Shown here in pieces: positions 1-10,619 of a stretch of DNA of 64,000 bases (its first letter is position 1; every line of letters begins with the position of its first letter). The DNA comes from Miscanthus floridulus (taxonomy: Eukaryota > Streptophyta > Magnoliopsida > Poales > Poaceae): assembly GCF_019320115.1 (NCBI RefSeq), contig NC_089588.1, positions 121,216,837 through 121,280,836 on the forward strand, given 5' to 3'. The notes beneath the pieces were generated by a model. The model saw only the letters and a list, made by a program, of their open reading frames with translations. It was not told where the DNA came from and made no database searches. The translations under genes and the position numbers were made by a program.

Positions 1-222
1 AGGTTAATCGTCTAGGTTATCGGATCAACTGGTGCTCGGGCTTCTCCACCGATCAACTGGTCGGACCGCTTGGTTCATGGACTCCGTCGCCGACCAGTTG
101 ATCGGACTGTTCGCCGGTCGCTTCTACTCAATGCTCACTTCACCGCCGACCAGTTGACCAGACTATTTGTCACTCGTGCTTCATTGCCAGCTACGCCGAG
201 GACTTCTTAGCGCTCGGTTTCT

Positions 223-1735
223 TTGTGCTCGAGGAGTAAGTGGGCACACTTCACTGCACGGACGTCGCTAGCTACACTAGGGACTCCTCGGTGCTTGGAC
301 CTCACCAGCTTCACCTGGGACTACTCGGTGCTCAAACATCACCGCCTATGTCGGGGATTCCTCGGTGCTCGATCATCGCCAGCGGCGCCGGGGACTCCTC
401 GGTGCTCGGACATCGCAATCTTCGCCAGGGACTCCTTGGTGCTCAGACCTCGCCAGCTTCGCTTGGAACTCCTCAGTGCTCGAACATCGGCACCTATGCC
501 GGGGATTCCTTGATGCTCGGTCATCGCCAGCAGCGACAGGGACTCCTCGCTCCTCGGCGCTCAGACATCGCCAGCTTCGCTGGAGACTCCTCGGTGCTCA
601 GACATCGCCGCCTACGCCAGGGACTCCTCGGTGCTCGGTCATCGCCAGCGACGCCGGGGACTCCTCGCTCATCGGTGCTTGGACATCGCCAACGACGCCG
701 GGGACTCCTTGCTCCTCGATGCTCGGAAATCACTAGTGACGTCGGGGACTCCCCGCTCCTTGGTGCTCGGTCATCGCCAGCGATGCTGGGGACTCCTTGC
801 TCCTTGGTGCTCGGACATCGCCAGCGACACCGAGGACTCCTCGCTCCTTGGTGCTCGGTCATCGCCAGCGACACTAGGAACTCCTCACTACTCGGACGTC
901 GCTAGCTAAGCCGGGAACTCCTCACCGCTCGGACGTCGCCAGCTGTGCCGAAGACTCCTCAGTGCTTGGACCTTGCCAGCGATGCTAGGGACTCCTTGTT
1001 CCTCGGTGCTCGATCATCGCCAGCTTTGCCGGGGACTCCTTGGTGCTTAGACCTCGCCAGCTTCGCCTGGGACTCCTCAGTGCTCGTACATCGCCACCTA
1101 CGCCGAGGATTCCTCGGTGCTCGGTCATCGCCAGCGGCACCGGGGACGCCTTGCTCCTCGGGGCTCGGACATCACCAGCTTCGCTGGGGACTCCTCGGTG
1201 CTCGGACATCACCGCCTACGTTGGGGACTCCTCGGTGCTCGGTCATCGCCAGTGACGCCGGGGACTCCTCGCTCCTCGGTGCTCGGATATCACCAGCGAT
1301 GCCGGGGACTCCTCGCTCCTCGGTGCTCAGAAATCGCTAGCGACGTCGGGGACTCCCTGCTCCTCGGTGCTCGGTCATCGCTAGGGACGCCGAGGACTCC
1401 TCGCTCCTCGGTGCTCGATCATTGTTAGCGATGCTGGGAACTCCTCACTACTCGGACGTCGCCAGCTGCGTCGAGGACTCCTCGGTGGTCGGACATCGCC
1501 AGCTACGTCGGGAACTCCTCGCTGCTCGGACGTCGCCAGCTGCGCCGAAGACTCCTCGGTGCTCGGACCTCGCCAGCGATGCTGGGGACTCCTCGCTCCT
1601 CGGTGCTCGGTCATCGCCAGCGACGCCGGGGACTCCTCGCTTCTCAGTGCTCGGTCATCGCCAGCGACATCGGGGACTCCTCGCTCCTCGATGCTCGGAC
1701 ATCGCCAGCGACGCTGGGGACTCCCTTGCTACTCG
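223..1735. repeat. GC-rich minisatellite, units of about 37-38 and 44-45 bp
   Basis: Roughly 35 imperfect copies follow the pattern GGGACTCCTCG(CTCCTCG)GTGCTCGG(A/T)CATCGCCAGC. The longer unit carries an extra 7-bp CTCCTCG block, so two unit lengths alternate irregularly. Open frames of 70-220 codons occur in several frames and both strands; they come from repeat periodicity and are not genes. A phrase around CTCGAGGACTAAGTGGGCAC occurs at the left edge (226-250) and again beyond the right edge (1912-1936), so the array seems to have expanded between two copies of one sequence. Confidence 0.9.
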
Positions 1736-2070
1736 AATCTTGCTACGTCTTGTCGGTGTGCTATCAAGCTGCTCCGTGCTGTTCGGATAAGGGTGCTGAT
1801 CTTGGGCAGCACGTCTGGGGTCTTGATACGCACATGTCAGACAACGTCAGCAAGCTTTTAGACTTCTTTTCCTTTGACCCTGCTACAAGATTCATTCTTC
1901 ATCTTCCAACAGGCTCGAGGACTAAGTGGGCACACTTCACCTTGCGGTGAATGTGCTTTTTCTCATCTTGTGGCTACACCCGGCGACTGGCTGCCTGCTC
2001 GGCTAGTCTTCTACTTTCTGACCCTGGCACCACGTGACTACATCACCTACTGTCAGGCTTGGGGACTAGC

Positions 2071-2469
2071 TGTGGGGGTATGGCCCCCGGTATCCACAAG
2101 ACAAGACATGGGCCGCACCATCAGAGGTGGCCCAGCCGACAAGATCATGGCGTGCACGGCGCTGCTCGTCGTGCACTGCAAGATATTGTATAGTACCAAA
2201 TAGGCTACTTTCCTTGTAACCCTGCCCCTCCAGAGTATATAAGGAGATGCAGGGGTCCCCTAGCGGACAAGATACATACATCTACACAACGATCGATACA
2301 TCTCAATGCAATACATCAGAACATAGGATGTAGGTATTACATCATACTGATGGCCGAACCTATTTAAATCTTGTGTCTTGGTGCTTGTATTACCATCTCA
2401 CTCACCTCTACGACAAATCTACCATCGTGGGATATCCCTCGGTGGACTACCGAGCATCTTTTGTCGACA
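2071..2469 (+). mobile_element. 3' LTR of the left Gypsy element
   Basis: The segment opens TGTGGGGGTATGG and closes TTTTGTCGACA, giving the usual TGT...ACA termini over 399 bp. It contains a TATA box (TATATAAGG, 2236-2244). It ends exactly where Copia gag coding sequence resumes. The companion 5' LTR and target duplication are outside the window, so the ends rest on the termini and the coding-sequence joint. Confidence 0.7.
2236..2244 (+). promoter_or_regulatory. TATA box of the left Gypsy LTR
   Basis: TATATAAGG lies about 165 bp inside the LTR, where the U3 promoter of a plant LTR is expected. Confidence 0.5.
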
Positions 2470-4991
2470 CGTGGTGGAGAAGCTCCTACGCTGCATCCCC
2501 AAGAAGTACTCCCAGATCATGCTGGCGATCGAGACGCTTCTCGATTTTGAGGTGCTCTCTAGCGAGGAGGTCACCGAGAGGATCAAGGCGGTGCAAGATC
2601 ATGAGGAGGAGCCCCACACCGAGCCAAGTACCACCGGAGGCAAGTTGCTCTACACCGCCAAGCAGTGGCAGGCCTTCGAGAAGAAGAAGAAGGGCGAGGC
2701 TTCTGACACTGGTCCACCTAGGGAGCGTCGTCGGCAACCACGCGGCGGCAAGAAGAAGGAGAAGGACCTCATGCGTTGGCTAGTGCTGATGGCGGCACTA
2801 CCGCCGAGCTCAAGGTGACCCGGGATGATACCTACCTCAACTATGGCAGTACCAACCATTGGGCCAAGGACTGCCACCTTCCTCCACATCGCGGTGGGTA
2901 GGCTCACATCACACAAGCAGAGGAGGGGGACCATGCATTGTTCTTGGTGCATTGGTGCGTTGAGCTACGGCAAGAAATAGGGGCGGAGGAGAAAGATTCA
3001 AGATTTCCCCTTCCCTCATCGGCCGGCTCTGCCCTGCTCCACCTCGACAAACCGCGCGCCCACGCCTTCCTCGGTCCTGGTCCCGGCCCTAGTGATGACA
3101 CGATCGATGGCTGGTACCTCGACACTAGCGCCACCCTCCACATGACTGGTCGGCGTGAGTTCTTCTCCGACTGTGACTCTAGTATGAAAGGCTCCATCAA
3201 GTTCGGCGATGCCTCCACCGTCGAGATCAAGGCTTGGCTCGGTTGTCTTCACCACCAAGACTGGCGAGCACTGGTTGCTCACCGGTGTCTATGACATTCC
3301 CACACTGAGGAACTCCATCATTAGCTTGGGATAGCTGGATGAGAATGGCTCGTGCCTAGAGATCGAGCATGGGATACTACGCATCTAGGATCGCCATTGC
3401 CGACTTCTCACTAAGGTGAACAGAGGCACAAATTGCCTTTATGTTTTCCATGTGCAGGTGGCATAACCAGTGTGCCTTGTAGCCCGCCGTGATGACGATG
3501 TTTGGCGGTGGCATGAGCGATTCGGACACCTCAACTTCGAGGCCCTGGAGCTGCTCAGCAACAAGGAGATGGTGCGGAGCATGCCACGCATCGACCATGT
3601 GGAGCAATTTTGCGACACCTGCATCCTCACTAAGCAGCGGTGGCTCCCCTTTCCCTGCTAGGCCAGCTTCTACGCCAAGGAGAAGAAGGAGCTCATACAC
3701 AGTGACATCTACGGCCCTGTGACACTGTCTACACCTGGAGGACGGCGCTACTTCCTCCTCCTTTGTCGATGACATGTCCTGCTACATGTGGGTAGACCTG
3801 ATCGACACCAAGGCGGCAGCAGCGGACGCCATCAAGCTCCACCAAGCGGCTACCGAGAAGGAATGCGGCTGCAAGCTCCGGGTGCTACGCACAGACAATG
3901 GCGGCAAGTTCATGGCGGCTGAGTTCATGGCATACTACGCCAATGAGGGGATTCAGAGCCACTTCTCCACCCTATACACCCCATAGCAGAATGGCATCAT
4001 CGAGCGCTGCAACCAGACGGTGGTGGCTACCGCCCGCGCCCTCCTCAAGCAGAGAGGGATGCCGGCGATCTATTGGGGAGAGGCGGTGATGACCGTTGTG
4101 CATCTGCTCAACCGCTTGCCGACCAAGGCGCTCGATGGCAAGATGTTGTATGAGGCCTGGCATGGGCGCAAGCTGGTGGTCGGCTACCTACGAGTGTTTG
4201 GCTGCCTGGCATTCGTCAAGGAGCTCAACCATGATGGCAAGCTTGACGATCAGAGTTCACCAGGGGTCTTCATCGGCAACACAGAGGGGGCTAAAGCCTA
4301 CCATGTGTTCGACCCGGTGACACGGCGTGTCCAAGTGGCTCGCGACATCGTGTTAGACAAGGGCCACGGCTGGGTGTGGGACAAGATGGCTGATGATGGA
4401 TCGGCGGTGGCTCTACATGACTTCACCATCGAGTACACGTGGGCTGGAGGAGCTGGGGGAGCGCAGAGTGCACCTCTCGGTGTCTCTGACCACATCACTA
4501 GCCTCTCCGACCACATCAACAGATCCGCCGCACTTGCCATCACCAAATCCGAAGGAGCTCTGAAACTGGTCGGCGGCGGTTGAAAGCTCATCAGCAACCC
4601 AGTTGACCACTCTAGCACCATTGTGGACCACATCGGCACCACAGCGGACCACACCAGCACCCACTCCGACCACCAGAAACTGTTCAGCGGCCATAGAAAC
4701 TCCACCAGCAGCCGATCTGACCACACCATCTTTGTCTCCGACTACGGCATCTCCTACCTCGCCTACTGGTCGGCAGTGTGAGATCGAGTTTGCGACTCCA
4801 CTGGAGGACGATGAAGACTGCCTGGACGCCTACTACCACAATGAGCCTCTATGGTACCGCACGATGGTGAACATCCTCGGCGACCAGTCTATTTCAGAGC
4901 AGGCAGAGCGGCTCTTCATCTGGCTGATATCCTCACCAAGTCGCTGGGAAAGTCCATGTTCCAAAAGATGAGGGAGAGGATTGGGCTATAG
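2470..4991 (+). pseudogene. Copia gag-pol remnant (gag UBN2, zinc knuckle, protease, GAG-pre-integrase, integrase core)
   Basis: In order: gag of the UBN2 type (2470-2760; VEKLLRCIPKKYSQI and a Lys/Arg-rich tail); a degenerate zinc knuckle (about 2835-2890; NHWAKDC, first cysteines lost); protease (about 3100-3235; WYLDTSATLHMTG, with DTSA at the usual D-T/S-G-A site); GAG-pre-integrase (3500-3655; WHERFGHLN and CDTC); integrase core (3690-4400; RTDNGGKF with the second Asp). The QNGIIER block carries the Glu but is preceded by a TAG stop at 3984. Stops (for example 3659) and a frameshift near 3765 break the frame. The C-terminal end LADILTKSL...RERIGL ends at TAG 4989-4991. Reverse transcriptase and RNase H are missing: sequence jumps from YRTMVNILGDQ (about 4855-4890) to LHLADILTKSL (4914). 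Confidence 0.85.
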
Positions 4992-5033
4992 CAGATCACT
5001 TCCAGTGCTCGACATAAGGCTTAGGGGGGAGAA

Positions 5034-5400
5034 TGATAGATAAGCCTAGTGCTCGGCACTTGTATCTTACTTTTTCTGCAAGTTTGTTTTTGCATTAAGA
5101 ATATGCTCAGCATCCACTTTAGTGGCTAGGATATGCTTGAGCAAGTAGAAAAGTAGAAGATGCTCTCTGCCCCTTGCACATAAAAGCAGGGGCAGTGCTA
5201 TTGTACAAACAAGCCATTGCATTTCCAATTCCAACAAGCGGCCAAGGCCAAGCTGCCCTCTGGCTTTTCCGGATCCGATCTGAATCTGAGATCCATCTCG
5301 TGGTTCCGAGGGCCAACAGGGCCGTCTTTCTTGAGGAAATAACTCATCTTGACATAAACATGAAAGCTATCTTGCCATGATTTTTCAGTTCTGTACTTGC
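5034..5400 (+). mobile_element. Probable 3' LTR of the Copia element (right end uncertain)
   Basis: It begins TGATAGATAAGCC straight after a G-rich polypurine tract and has a TATA-like CATAAAAGCAGG near 5178-5190. A clear CTATCA or CA terminus was not identified, so the right edge is approximate. Confidence 0.5.
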
Positions 5401-5776
5401 ATGGTTGAGCAGTTTGTATCTGTATCAGTTTCAAGTACTGTTTTTACTAGGGATTATAATCCTTGTCATTCATTAGAGGCAGGACATGGAACTTCCAGAT
5501 TGTTTTCGCTAAAAAGCTGAAATCAAAATATCCCAAAGTTTTACTTTTTCAAAACAAAACACGCCTTGTTCTTTCCGAATGATTTTTTTTTCTCCATACT
5601 GCACTCGTACTAGCACTTGGAAGGAGGAGTATTTTGTGCTGATCCCATCATTTCAGTTACCGTTGACGACCCTCATTTGGTGCTTAGCGGATAATGTTAT
5701 AATGACAGTTTGAGCACTTATACCCTTGCTTCCCTAATAAACCATGTTGAAAACATATAGGGGCGATAAGTGATAT

Positions 5777-5972
5777 TGTTGGGGTTCCAGCTAACATGAC
5801 ACAGAAAGAAGGAAATTTGTGTAAATAATTGTGCTGCTATCAAGTAGGAAACTATGATTTTCATATGCCACACATTCATATAAGGACTTTTCATAGCTAG
5901 CACAATAAACATGCACGTGGACTTTTATTATTAGACTCGCAAATCATACTCGTCATGACCGCAATCAGTAGG
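5777..5972 (+). repeat. Direct duplication, copy A (about 200 bp)
   Basis: This stretch recurs at 6142-6370 with substitutions and small indels. Shared landmarks are CCAGCTAACATGACA, CTGTGATTTTCATATGCC (A: CTATGATTTTC), AATAAACATGCACGTG and the end CAATCAGTAGG. No coding content or terminal repeats were recognised. The surrounding 5400-6450 is otherwise AT-rich DNA in which I see nothing else. Confidence 0.75.
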
Positions 5973-6141
5973 TACGATATTAGTTGTTAGTTGTTACCCT
6001 ACAGTAGTGCTTATACATTTACATACGAGGTGTTTGGTTTCAGGAATAGCTAGCCTTTTAGAGAAGTGAGAACTTGGTTCCAGCCTCTACAGCTGCACAC
6101 AACCATAAGACTACAATCACAAAGAAGAATGATCAAAATTT

Positions 6142-6370
6142 ATTGGGTCCCAGCTAACATGACAGATAGATTTATTTATTTTTTGCCTCAAATGGCAGAT
6201 AGAAAATTGTGCTGGTATCAAGTAGAAAACTGTGATTTTCATATGCCTCACATCCAGATAACGACTTTGCATAACTGGCACAAGGATATGTGAACAACCA
6301 CAAATAAACATGCACGTGTACTTTTATTAGACACACAAATCAAATACTGCTCATGACCACAATCAGTAGG
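6142..6370 (+). repeat. Direct duplication, copy B (about 230 bp)
   Basis: Partner of 5777-5972. It has about 30 extra bases near its left side (a T-rich stretch and a second GGCAGATAGA). The divergence looks moderate, so the duplication is not recent. Confidence 0.75.
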
Positions 6371-6449
6371 AGTACAAAGTTATTCAGCTACTTAATTACT
6401 TCCCTCGATTCCAAATTATCTACACATAGTGCATAAAAAAAGTATTATC

Positions 6450-6640
6450 CTCTCCGTTCCAAATTATTAGTCATTCCAATTTTTTTTGGAGAGTCAAAAC
6501 AACTCAAGTTTAACCATAGTTATAGAGAGAATTATAAAGATTTTATAACATCAGATAGGTATACATTGAAAAATATAATTAATGAAGAATCTAATAATAA
6601 TACTTATTTGGTGTCATAAAGGATCAAAATTAGAGAAGAA
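6450..6640 (+). mobile_element. Partial Stowaway-like (Tc1/mariner) MITE
   Basis: CTCTCCGTTCCAAATTATTAGTC resembles the CTCCCTCCGTTCCAAATTATAAG end of grass Stowaway/mariner elements, and an AT-rich body with AGTCAAAACAACTCAAG-like motifs follows. A matching right end was not found. A similar motif (CCCTCGATTCCAAATTAT, about 6402) lies just upstream. Confidence 0.45.
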
Positions 6641-7036
6641 TGATCAAAATTAAAGCAAGTCTTTTATCTTTTCTTTCGAAAAAGGACCATGTAGGGTAGG
6701 GTGGTCCTTCACGTATGGTATGGTACTTGCGAGCAATGTTACTAATAATGTTTTGATTGGACTGAACTGAATGGGCCGGCCGGCATGTAGATTTCTGCTG
6801 AGCCTAACGTGAGTGCTCACTGAAACTGAATGAATGGTGTGGGATCCATGGGAAATTAATGCTGTCAATGCCAAGTTGTTGCGGAAGCGGAACCACCATT
6901 AATTTGGACGGCAGCGCGCCGAGATATGAATAGTGATGGCCAATGATTGCAACGTACTACTTCTGCTGCAATTTCTGAGATTTTGCAACCTCTACGTAAA
7001 ACATCATTATCTAGGTTTATGTTAGTATTTTCCTTA

Positions 7037-7358
7037 GAGCACTCCCAATGTAGAAACCACTATAGTTTCTATGGACATTAATTGTACTGCCACCTAAATA
7101 TTTTGCTGATGTGGCAAGGTAGTTATTGAAGAGAGAGAACAAAAATCATAGAAACCGGGTCTAAGTTAGAAACCATGTCTACACGAGAATCAAGACACGA
7201 AGGGATGTGATTGGTAGCGAATGGAGAGAGAGTGTATGTGATTGGATAAAAAATTATTCTGTAGAAACTATCCATTGGAACCATGGTTTCTATACATAGT
7301 GTCTATGAAAATTAATTGGTATAGAAACTATATGTAGTTTCTAGCATTGGGACTGCCC
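7037..7358 (+). mobile_element. MITE with TTA target duplication (PIF/Harbinger type)
   Basis: The left end is GAGCACTCCCAATG and the right end, reversed, reads GGGCAGTCCCAATG. TTA flanks both sides (7034-7036 and 7359-7361). The body repeats TAGAAAC/GTTTCTA motifs. A 3-bp TTA duplication fits PIF/Harbinger (Tourist-like) elements. Diverged relatives lie in the opposite orientation at 12580-12882, 30621-30922 and 59998-60300. Confidence 0.75.
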
Positions 7359-7631
7359 TTAGTTGTCCTGTTACTACTTTGGCATGGTATGGAGTGCAGT
7401 TTTAAGCAAGCAAGCTGTGTACTTCCCCACCTGTATGTGTGGGAGACCATTTGGAATGAAATATGTCCAAACGAAGGACCTCATATGTGTACTTATCTTG
7501 CATGGAACATTCAGTTTAAACTCCATTTCGTAAATTAGCACATGTCTGAGGAAGTTTAAAAAAAAATACAAGCAGACAAGGTTTATTTGCATATACGTCT
7601 GATACGAATGAGTTGCACCGCCTGTTATATA

Positions 7632-7870
7632 GGCCTTGTTTAGTTCCAAAAAGTTTTCCCAAAAAGTACTACAGTAGCCATCACATCGAATCTTGCGATA
7701 CGTGCATGGAGCATTAAATGTAGACGAAAAAAACTAATTGCACAGTTTTGTTGGAAATCGCGAGACGAACGTTTTGAGCCTAATTAGTCCATGATTGAAT
7801 ACTAATTGCCAAATAAAAACGAAAGTGCTACGGTAGCAAAATCTCAAATTTCACCCAACTAAACACAGCC
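7632..7870 (+). mobile_element. Tourist-like MITE (GGCCTTGTTTAGTTCC ends)
   Basis: The element opens GGCCTTGTTTAGTTCC and closes CCAACTAAACACAGCC, forming terminal inverted repeats, with ATA on both sides (7629-7631, 7871-7873). Internal landmarks are ATTAAATGTAGACGAAAAAA and CGAGACGAACGTTTTGAGCC. It is 239 bp. Relatives occur at 13650, 50620, 61075 and, inverted, near 59420. Confidence 0.85.
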
Positions 7871-7871
7871 A

Positions 7872-8110
7872 TACTACCTCTATCCCAAAAAAGATACACA
7901 AACTATGAATCTAGTTCTAGTCAAACTGTTATAAATTTAACAAAATTTATAGAAAATGATTACAACTTTTATAACTTCAAATAGATATATTATGAAAACA
8001 TAACACATGACAAATTTGGCGATGCTTATTTAGTATGATAATTATCATTATTAGTTTATATAAATTTAGTAAAACTTAAACTTGTTTGACTTAACACCAT
8101 TATTGATTTT
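7872..8110 (+). mobile_element. Stowaway-like MITE fragment
   Basis: It begins TACTACCTCTATCCCAAAAAAG directly against the Tourist MITE. The body (AATTTATAGAAAATGATTACAAC, TTATAACTTCAAATAGATATAT) resembles grass mariner-like MITEs. No paired right terminus was recognised. The next 300 bases (8110-8430) show nothing identifiable. Confidence 0.4.
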
Positions 8111-8430
8111 TTGTAAGAGCAATGGCAGGAGCTTTGCCTGTCAATTAAGAAAGGAAAGCAATTAGGTCATGCTAGCCACATCAAACTTCTTGTGCTCTCT
8201 GTCACGGGGATCAGGAAGCTAGGCTGCATCTATATGTCTTCTTTGCCCCTTTGCGGTGGATGTCTAGAAGACGGTCTTATTACAAATATATGGAAAATCT
8301 AAGAATACAGTTACACACTCAGCCTTCTTCTTATAATTCCGTTGCAGATTGGTGGGTGACTTCATCAAGCAAGTGCCCAGATAGCAACGACGGGATTTGA
8401 ATGTGGTTTCCATATACGTTATGTGAAACA

Positions 8431-8712
8431 TTATATATATATATATATATAGGGAGAGTATATTCGGTAGCTAGCTATAGAATAAGTTATTTTGTAGCCA
8501 CCTCCATTTATGATATTTTTATACTTAATTTACGATAAAGTGAATACATATTTACTATAATAATGTTACTATAACACATGGGGATATTTACCGTAATATT
8601 ATAGTAAACCACTTAGTAAGGAGTTACTATAATCATGTAAATTAGCATAATAATTATCGTAACTCAAAATGGCAACAGAATAAGTTATTATATATATATA
8701 TATATATATATA
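8431..8712. repeat. Segment of about 235 bp between two (TA)n tracts (Micron-like arrangement)
   Basis: (TA)n occupies 8431-8451 and 8688-8712. The enclosed 8452-8687 begins AGGGAGAGTATATTC, and AGAATAAGTTATT occurs near both ends (about 8476 and 8678). Rice Micron elements sit inside (TA)n tracts in this way. Assignment to that family is only a suggestion. 8713-9000 holds nothing I recognise. Confidence 0.35.
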
Positions 8713-9192
8713 AAGTGGAAACTGTAAGTTTTCGAAAATGAAAACCTTAGCGCACATCCAACAACAACTTGTTAGTAGGAGGCTTGCACCAGATATAGAG
8801 TGTTTTGTTTTCATTAATTTTCCTTGGAGTGGGGCAATATATAGCTTAGAGACCGTTTAGTGGCCCTAATAGTCTTATATCTGTTATAGAATTGCATCTT
8901 TTCTGGGACGGAGGGCGTAAGTCGTAACATAATGTTTTATAATTAATTAGAAGAGGACTCCAACATGGCCCAAAACAGTAGTAGAGACATGATGTAATTA
9001 ACTACTAGTCCACAATCCACATGTAGTAGTACGTATTATTGTTGATGCTTGTTTTTGGACTTCATCGAGAGTGCATGCGTAGGGGCACATAGATGACTTG
9101 AGAGTGGAACATGTTGTTGCTTTTTTAGGAGGACTCGGTACGAGATGAGATGAGACGACAGATGACGAGGTGACGAAGGGACAGACACGCAC

Positions 9193-9673
9193 CTGCGAGG
9201 GTGTCGAGCAGCGTGGTCTTGCCGCCGCCGGAGGGGCCCATGATGGCCAGCACCTCCCCGGGCCGCGCGTGCCCGCTGATCCCGTCCAGGATCCTCACGT
9301 CCGGCGCCCCGCGCCGGCCGCCGGCCACTGTCACGCGCACGTCCTCCCACGTCAGGAATGCCCTGGGGTCGCCGCCAGCGCCGGCCTCTGCCGCCGACGA
9401 TGGCACCACCACCGCCTGCAGCTCGCACCCCGATCGTCCGGGGACGACGCCGCAGGCTCTGTTGTCGCTGGCCGTGCCTCGGTGACGCCCGCGGCCGACC
9501 CATGCGAAGACGCCGCTCGCGAGCGACGACCACCAGCTGGTGCCCGTGCCGCCGCCTCGGCCGCCATGCTGATGATGGTTAGCGTCAGGCGTGCCGCCGC
9601 CCCAGCGCCATAGCGGCCGCCACGGGCTCGGCGTCGGCGCCCACCGCGGCAACGGCGACGGCGTGCCCGCCAT
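9193..9673 (-). CDS. ABCG (white-brown complex) half-transporter, exon 1 only
   Basis: Encodes the start of an ATP-binding cassette of the ABCG type, which powers export of lipids, hormones or other small molecules across membranes. The frame has a Gly/Ala-rich leader, then FLTWEDVRVTV (ABCG start), ILDGISGHARPGEVLAIMG and Walker A GPSGGGKTT followed by LLDTLAG. I chose ATG at 9671-9673 because its context is GCCATGG; an upstream in-frame ATG at 9713-9715 is possible. The frame meets a canonical donor (GCAG then GTGCGTG, donor GT at 9192-9191), leaving phase 1 as expected for TLAG(R). Q-loop, signature motif, Walker B and membrane segments are not found towards lower coordinates down to the Copia element. 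The rest lies beyond a large intron, is outside the window, or is lost. Coding GC is far above its surroundings. Confidence 0.75.
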
Positions 9674-10440
9674 GGCTACCGATCGAGCTGCAGGTCGCGT
9701 GTCCTTCCCACGCACGGCTCACCGCCCAGTCCACCAGACCACCACTGGAGGCCTTTGGCCTAGCGCGCTCCAATTAATAGGCAAGACGTACTGGTACTGG
9801 AGGAGGAGAAGACGAAGAGGCGACACGTAGCAGAGGAGCGAGATGTTGCTGTTCCGTGTTCCATTCCATTTGGCCGGGCGTGTATGGGAATGAAATGGAA
9901 AACGAGCAAGAAAGAAAAAACGACGGACAGACATAGGGTGATGGGAGTCAAGGGAGGTTGTTGTTAGCTACGGTCAGAGAGCAGTACATGCATTAAACAT
10001 GTCCGAGTGCTCCATTCATTCATTCTCGAGTCTCGACCATGCTTGCATTGCATCGACTTGCAGAGATGCACATGGTACAGGATGCATGCATGCATGCATG
10101 GCAGCAGTCCTTGCTCTGCTGGCCACTCCGACAAGGCGGCCACTATACGTACTCTCCCAGCTCCACTGCAGAGAGCGTCCGGCGTTGCATTTTCACCGTG
10201 CCGTGGATTATATGAGAAAACGACTGCGCTACAAATCGGTCAGAGAAGGCATTATATATTAGGTTTAGGTATAGATAATATATTCCGGGAAACTACAAAT
10301 GGTTGTCAAATCGGTTGACGATGACAACTCGGTTTTGTTGTTTGCTAAATATCTGAAATGGTGTACCCGATCACAAAAAAATATTTGAAACGGTAGCGTA
10401 ACACCAAAAGTGATCTAGATGGTTCACGAATTTCCCACGT
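9674..10440. other. Unassigned region upstream of the ABCG exon
   Basis: This lies 5' of the minus-strand ABCG exon and would hold its promoter. A (TGCA)n tract covers 10082-10100. No conserved coding sequence, TATA box with a clear position or transposon terminus was recognised. Confidence 0.3.
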
Positions 10441-10619
10441 ATCTATGGCCTCGCTTGGCACGATTCCTTTTTATTTCTTCGTGAGCAGCTTTTTTTAGTA
10501 AAGCTAAAGTTATTTTAGAGACATGTTTGGCAAAACAACTCTGCATACACATATCCTTAAAACATGTTCTCACATAATCCCATATAAGGTCCACAAGTAT
10601 AAGGTGAAGCTACTAGTCA

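Larger units (their letters stand above)
1..2469 (+). mobile_element. 3' portion of a Ty3/Gypsy LTR retrotransposon (3' UTR plus 3' LTR)
   Basis: The right edge is an LTR (2071-2469) preceded by a purine-rich tract (GCTTGGGGACTAGC) that fits a polypurine tract. No gag or pol is visible, so only the long 3' untranslated part lies in the window. It is filled by a minisatellite (about 223-1735), as in large Tat-type Gypsy elements of grasses. The DNA immediately right of the LTR is Copia gag coding sequence, so this element was inserted into a Copia element. The 5' part and left LTR would be left of the window. Bases 1-182 hold three loose copies of a motif around GACCAGTTGATCGGAC. Lineage is an inference. 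Confidence 0.6.
2470..5400 (+). mobile_element. Decayed Ty1/Copia retrotransposon (5' end displaced, RT deleted)
   Basis: Copia gag, protease and integrase sequences occur in Copia order, followed by the last codons of the polyprotein, a polypurine tract (TTAGGGGGGAGAA, 5021-5033) and a likely 3' LTR beginning TGATAGATAAGCC at 5034. The start of gag and the 5' LTR are absent because the Gypsy element interrupts gag at 2469/2470. The exact LTR end was not found. Confidence 0.75.

Noticed and set aside
223..1861. Several open frames of 90-220 codons on both strands
   Set aside because: They lie entirely in the minisatellite, read the repeat in all frames and resemble no protein.
9036..9533. 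Alternative minus-strand frame over the ABCG exon (165 codons)
   Set aside because: It is Arg-rich shadow coding; the Walker A frame is the one that matches a family and ends at a proper donor.
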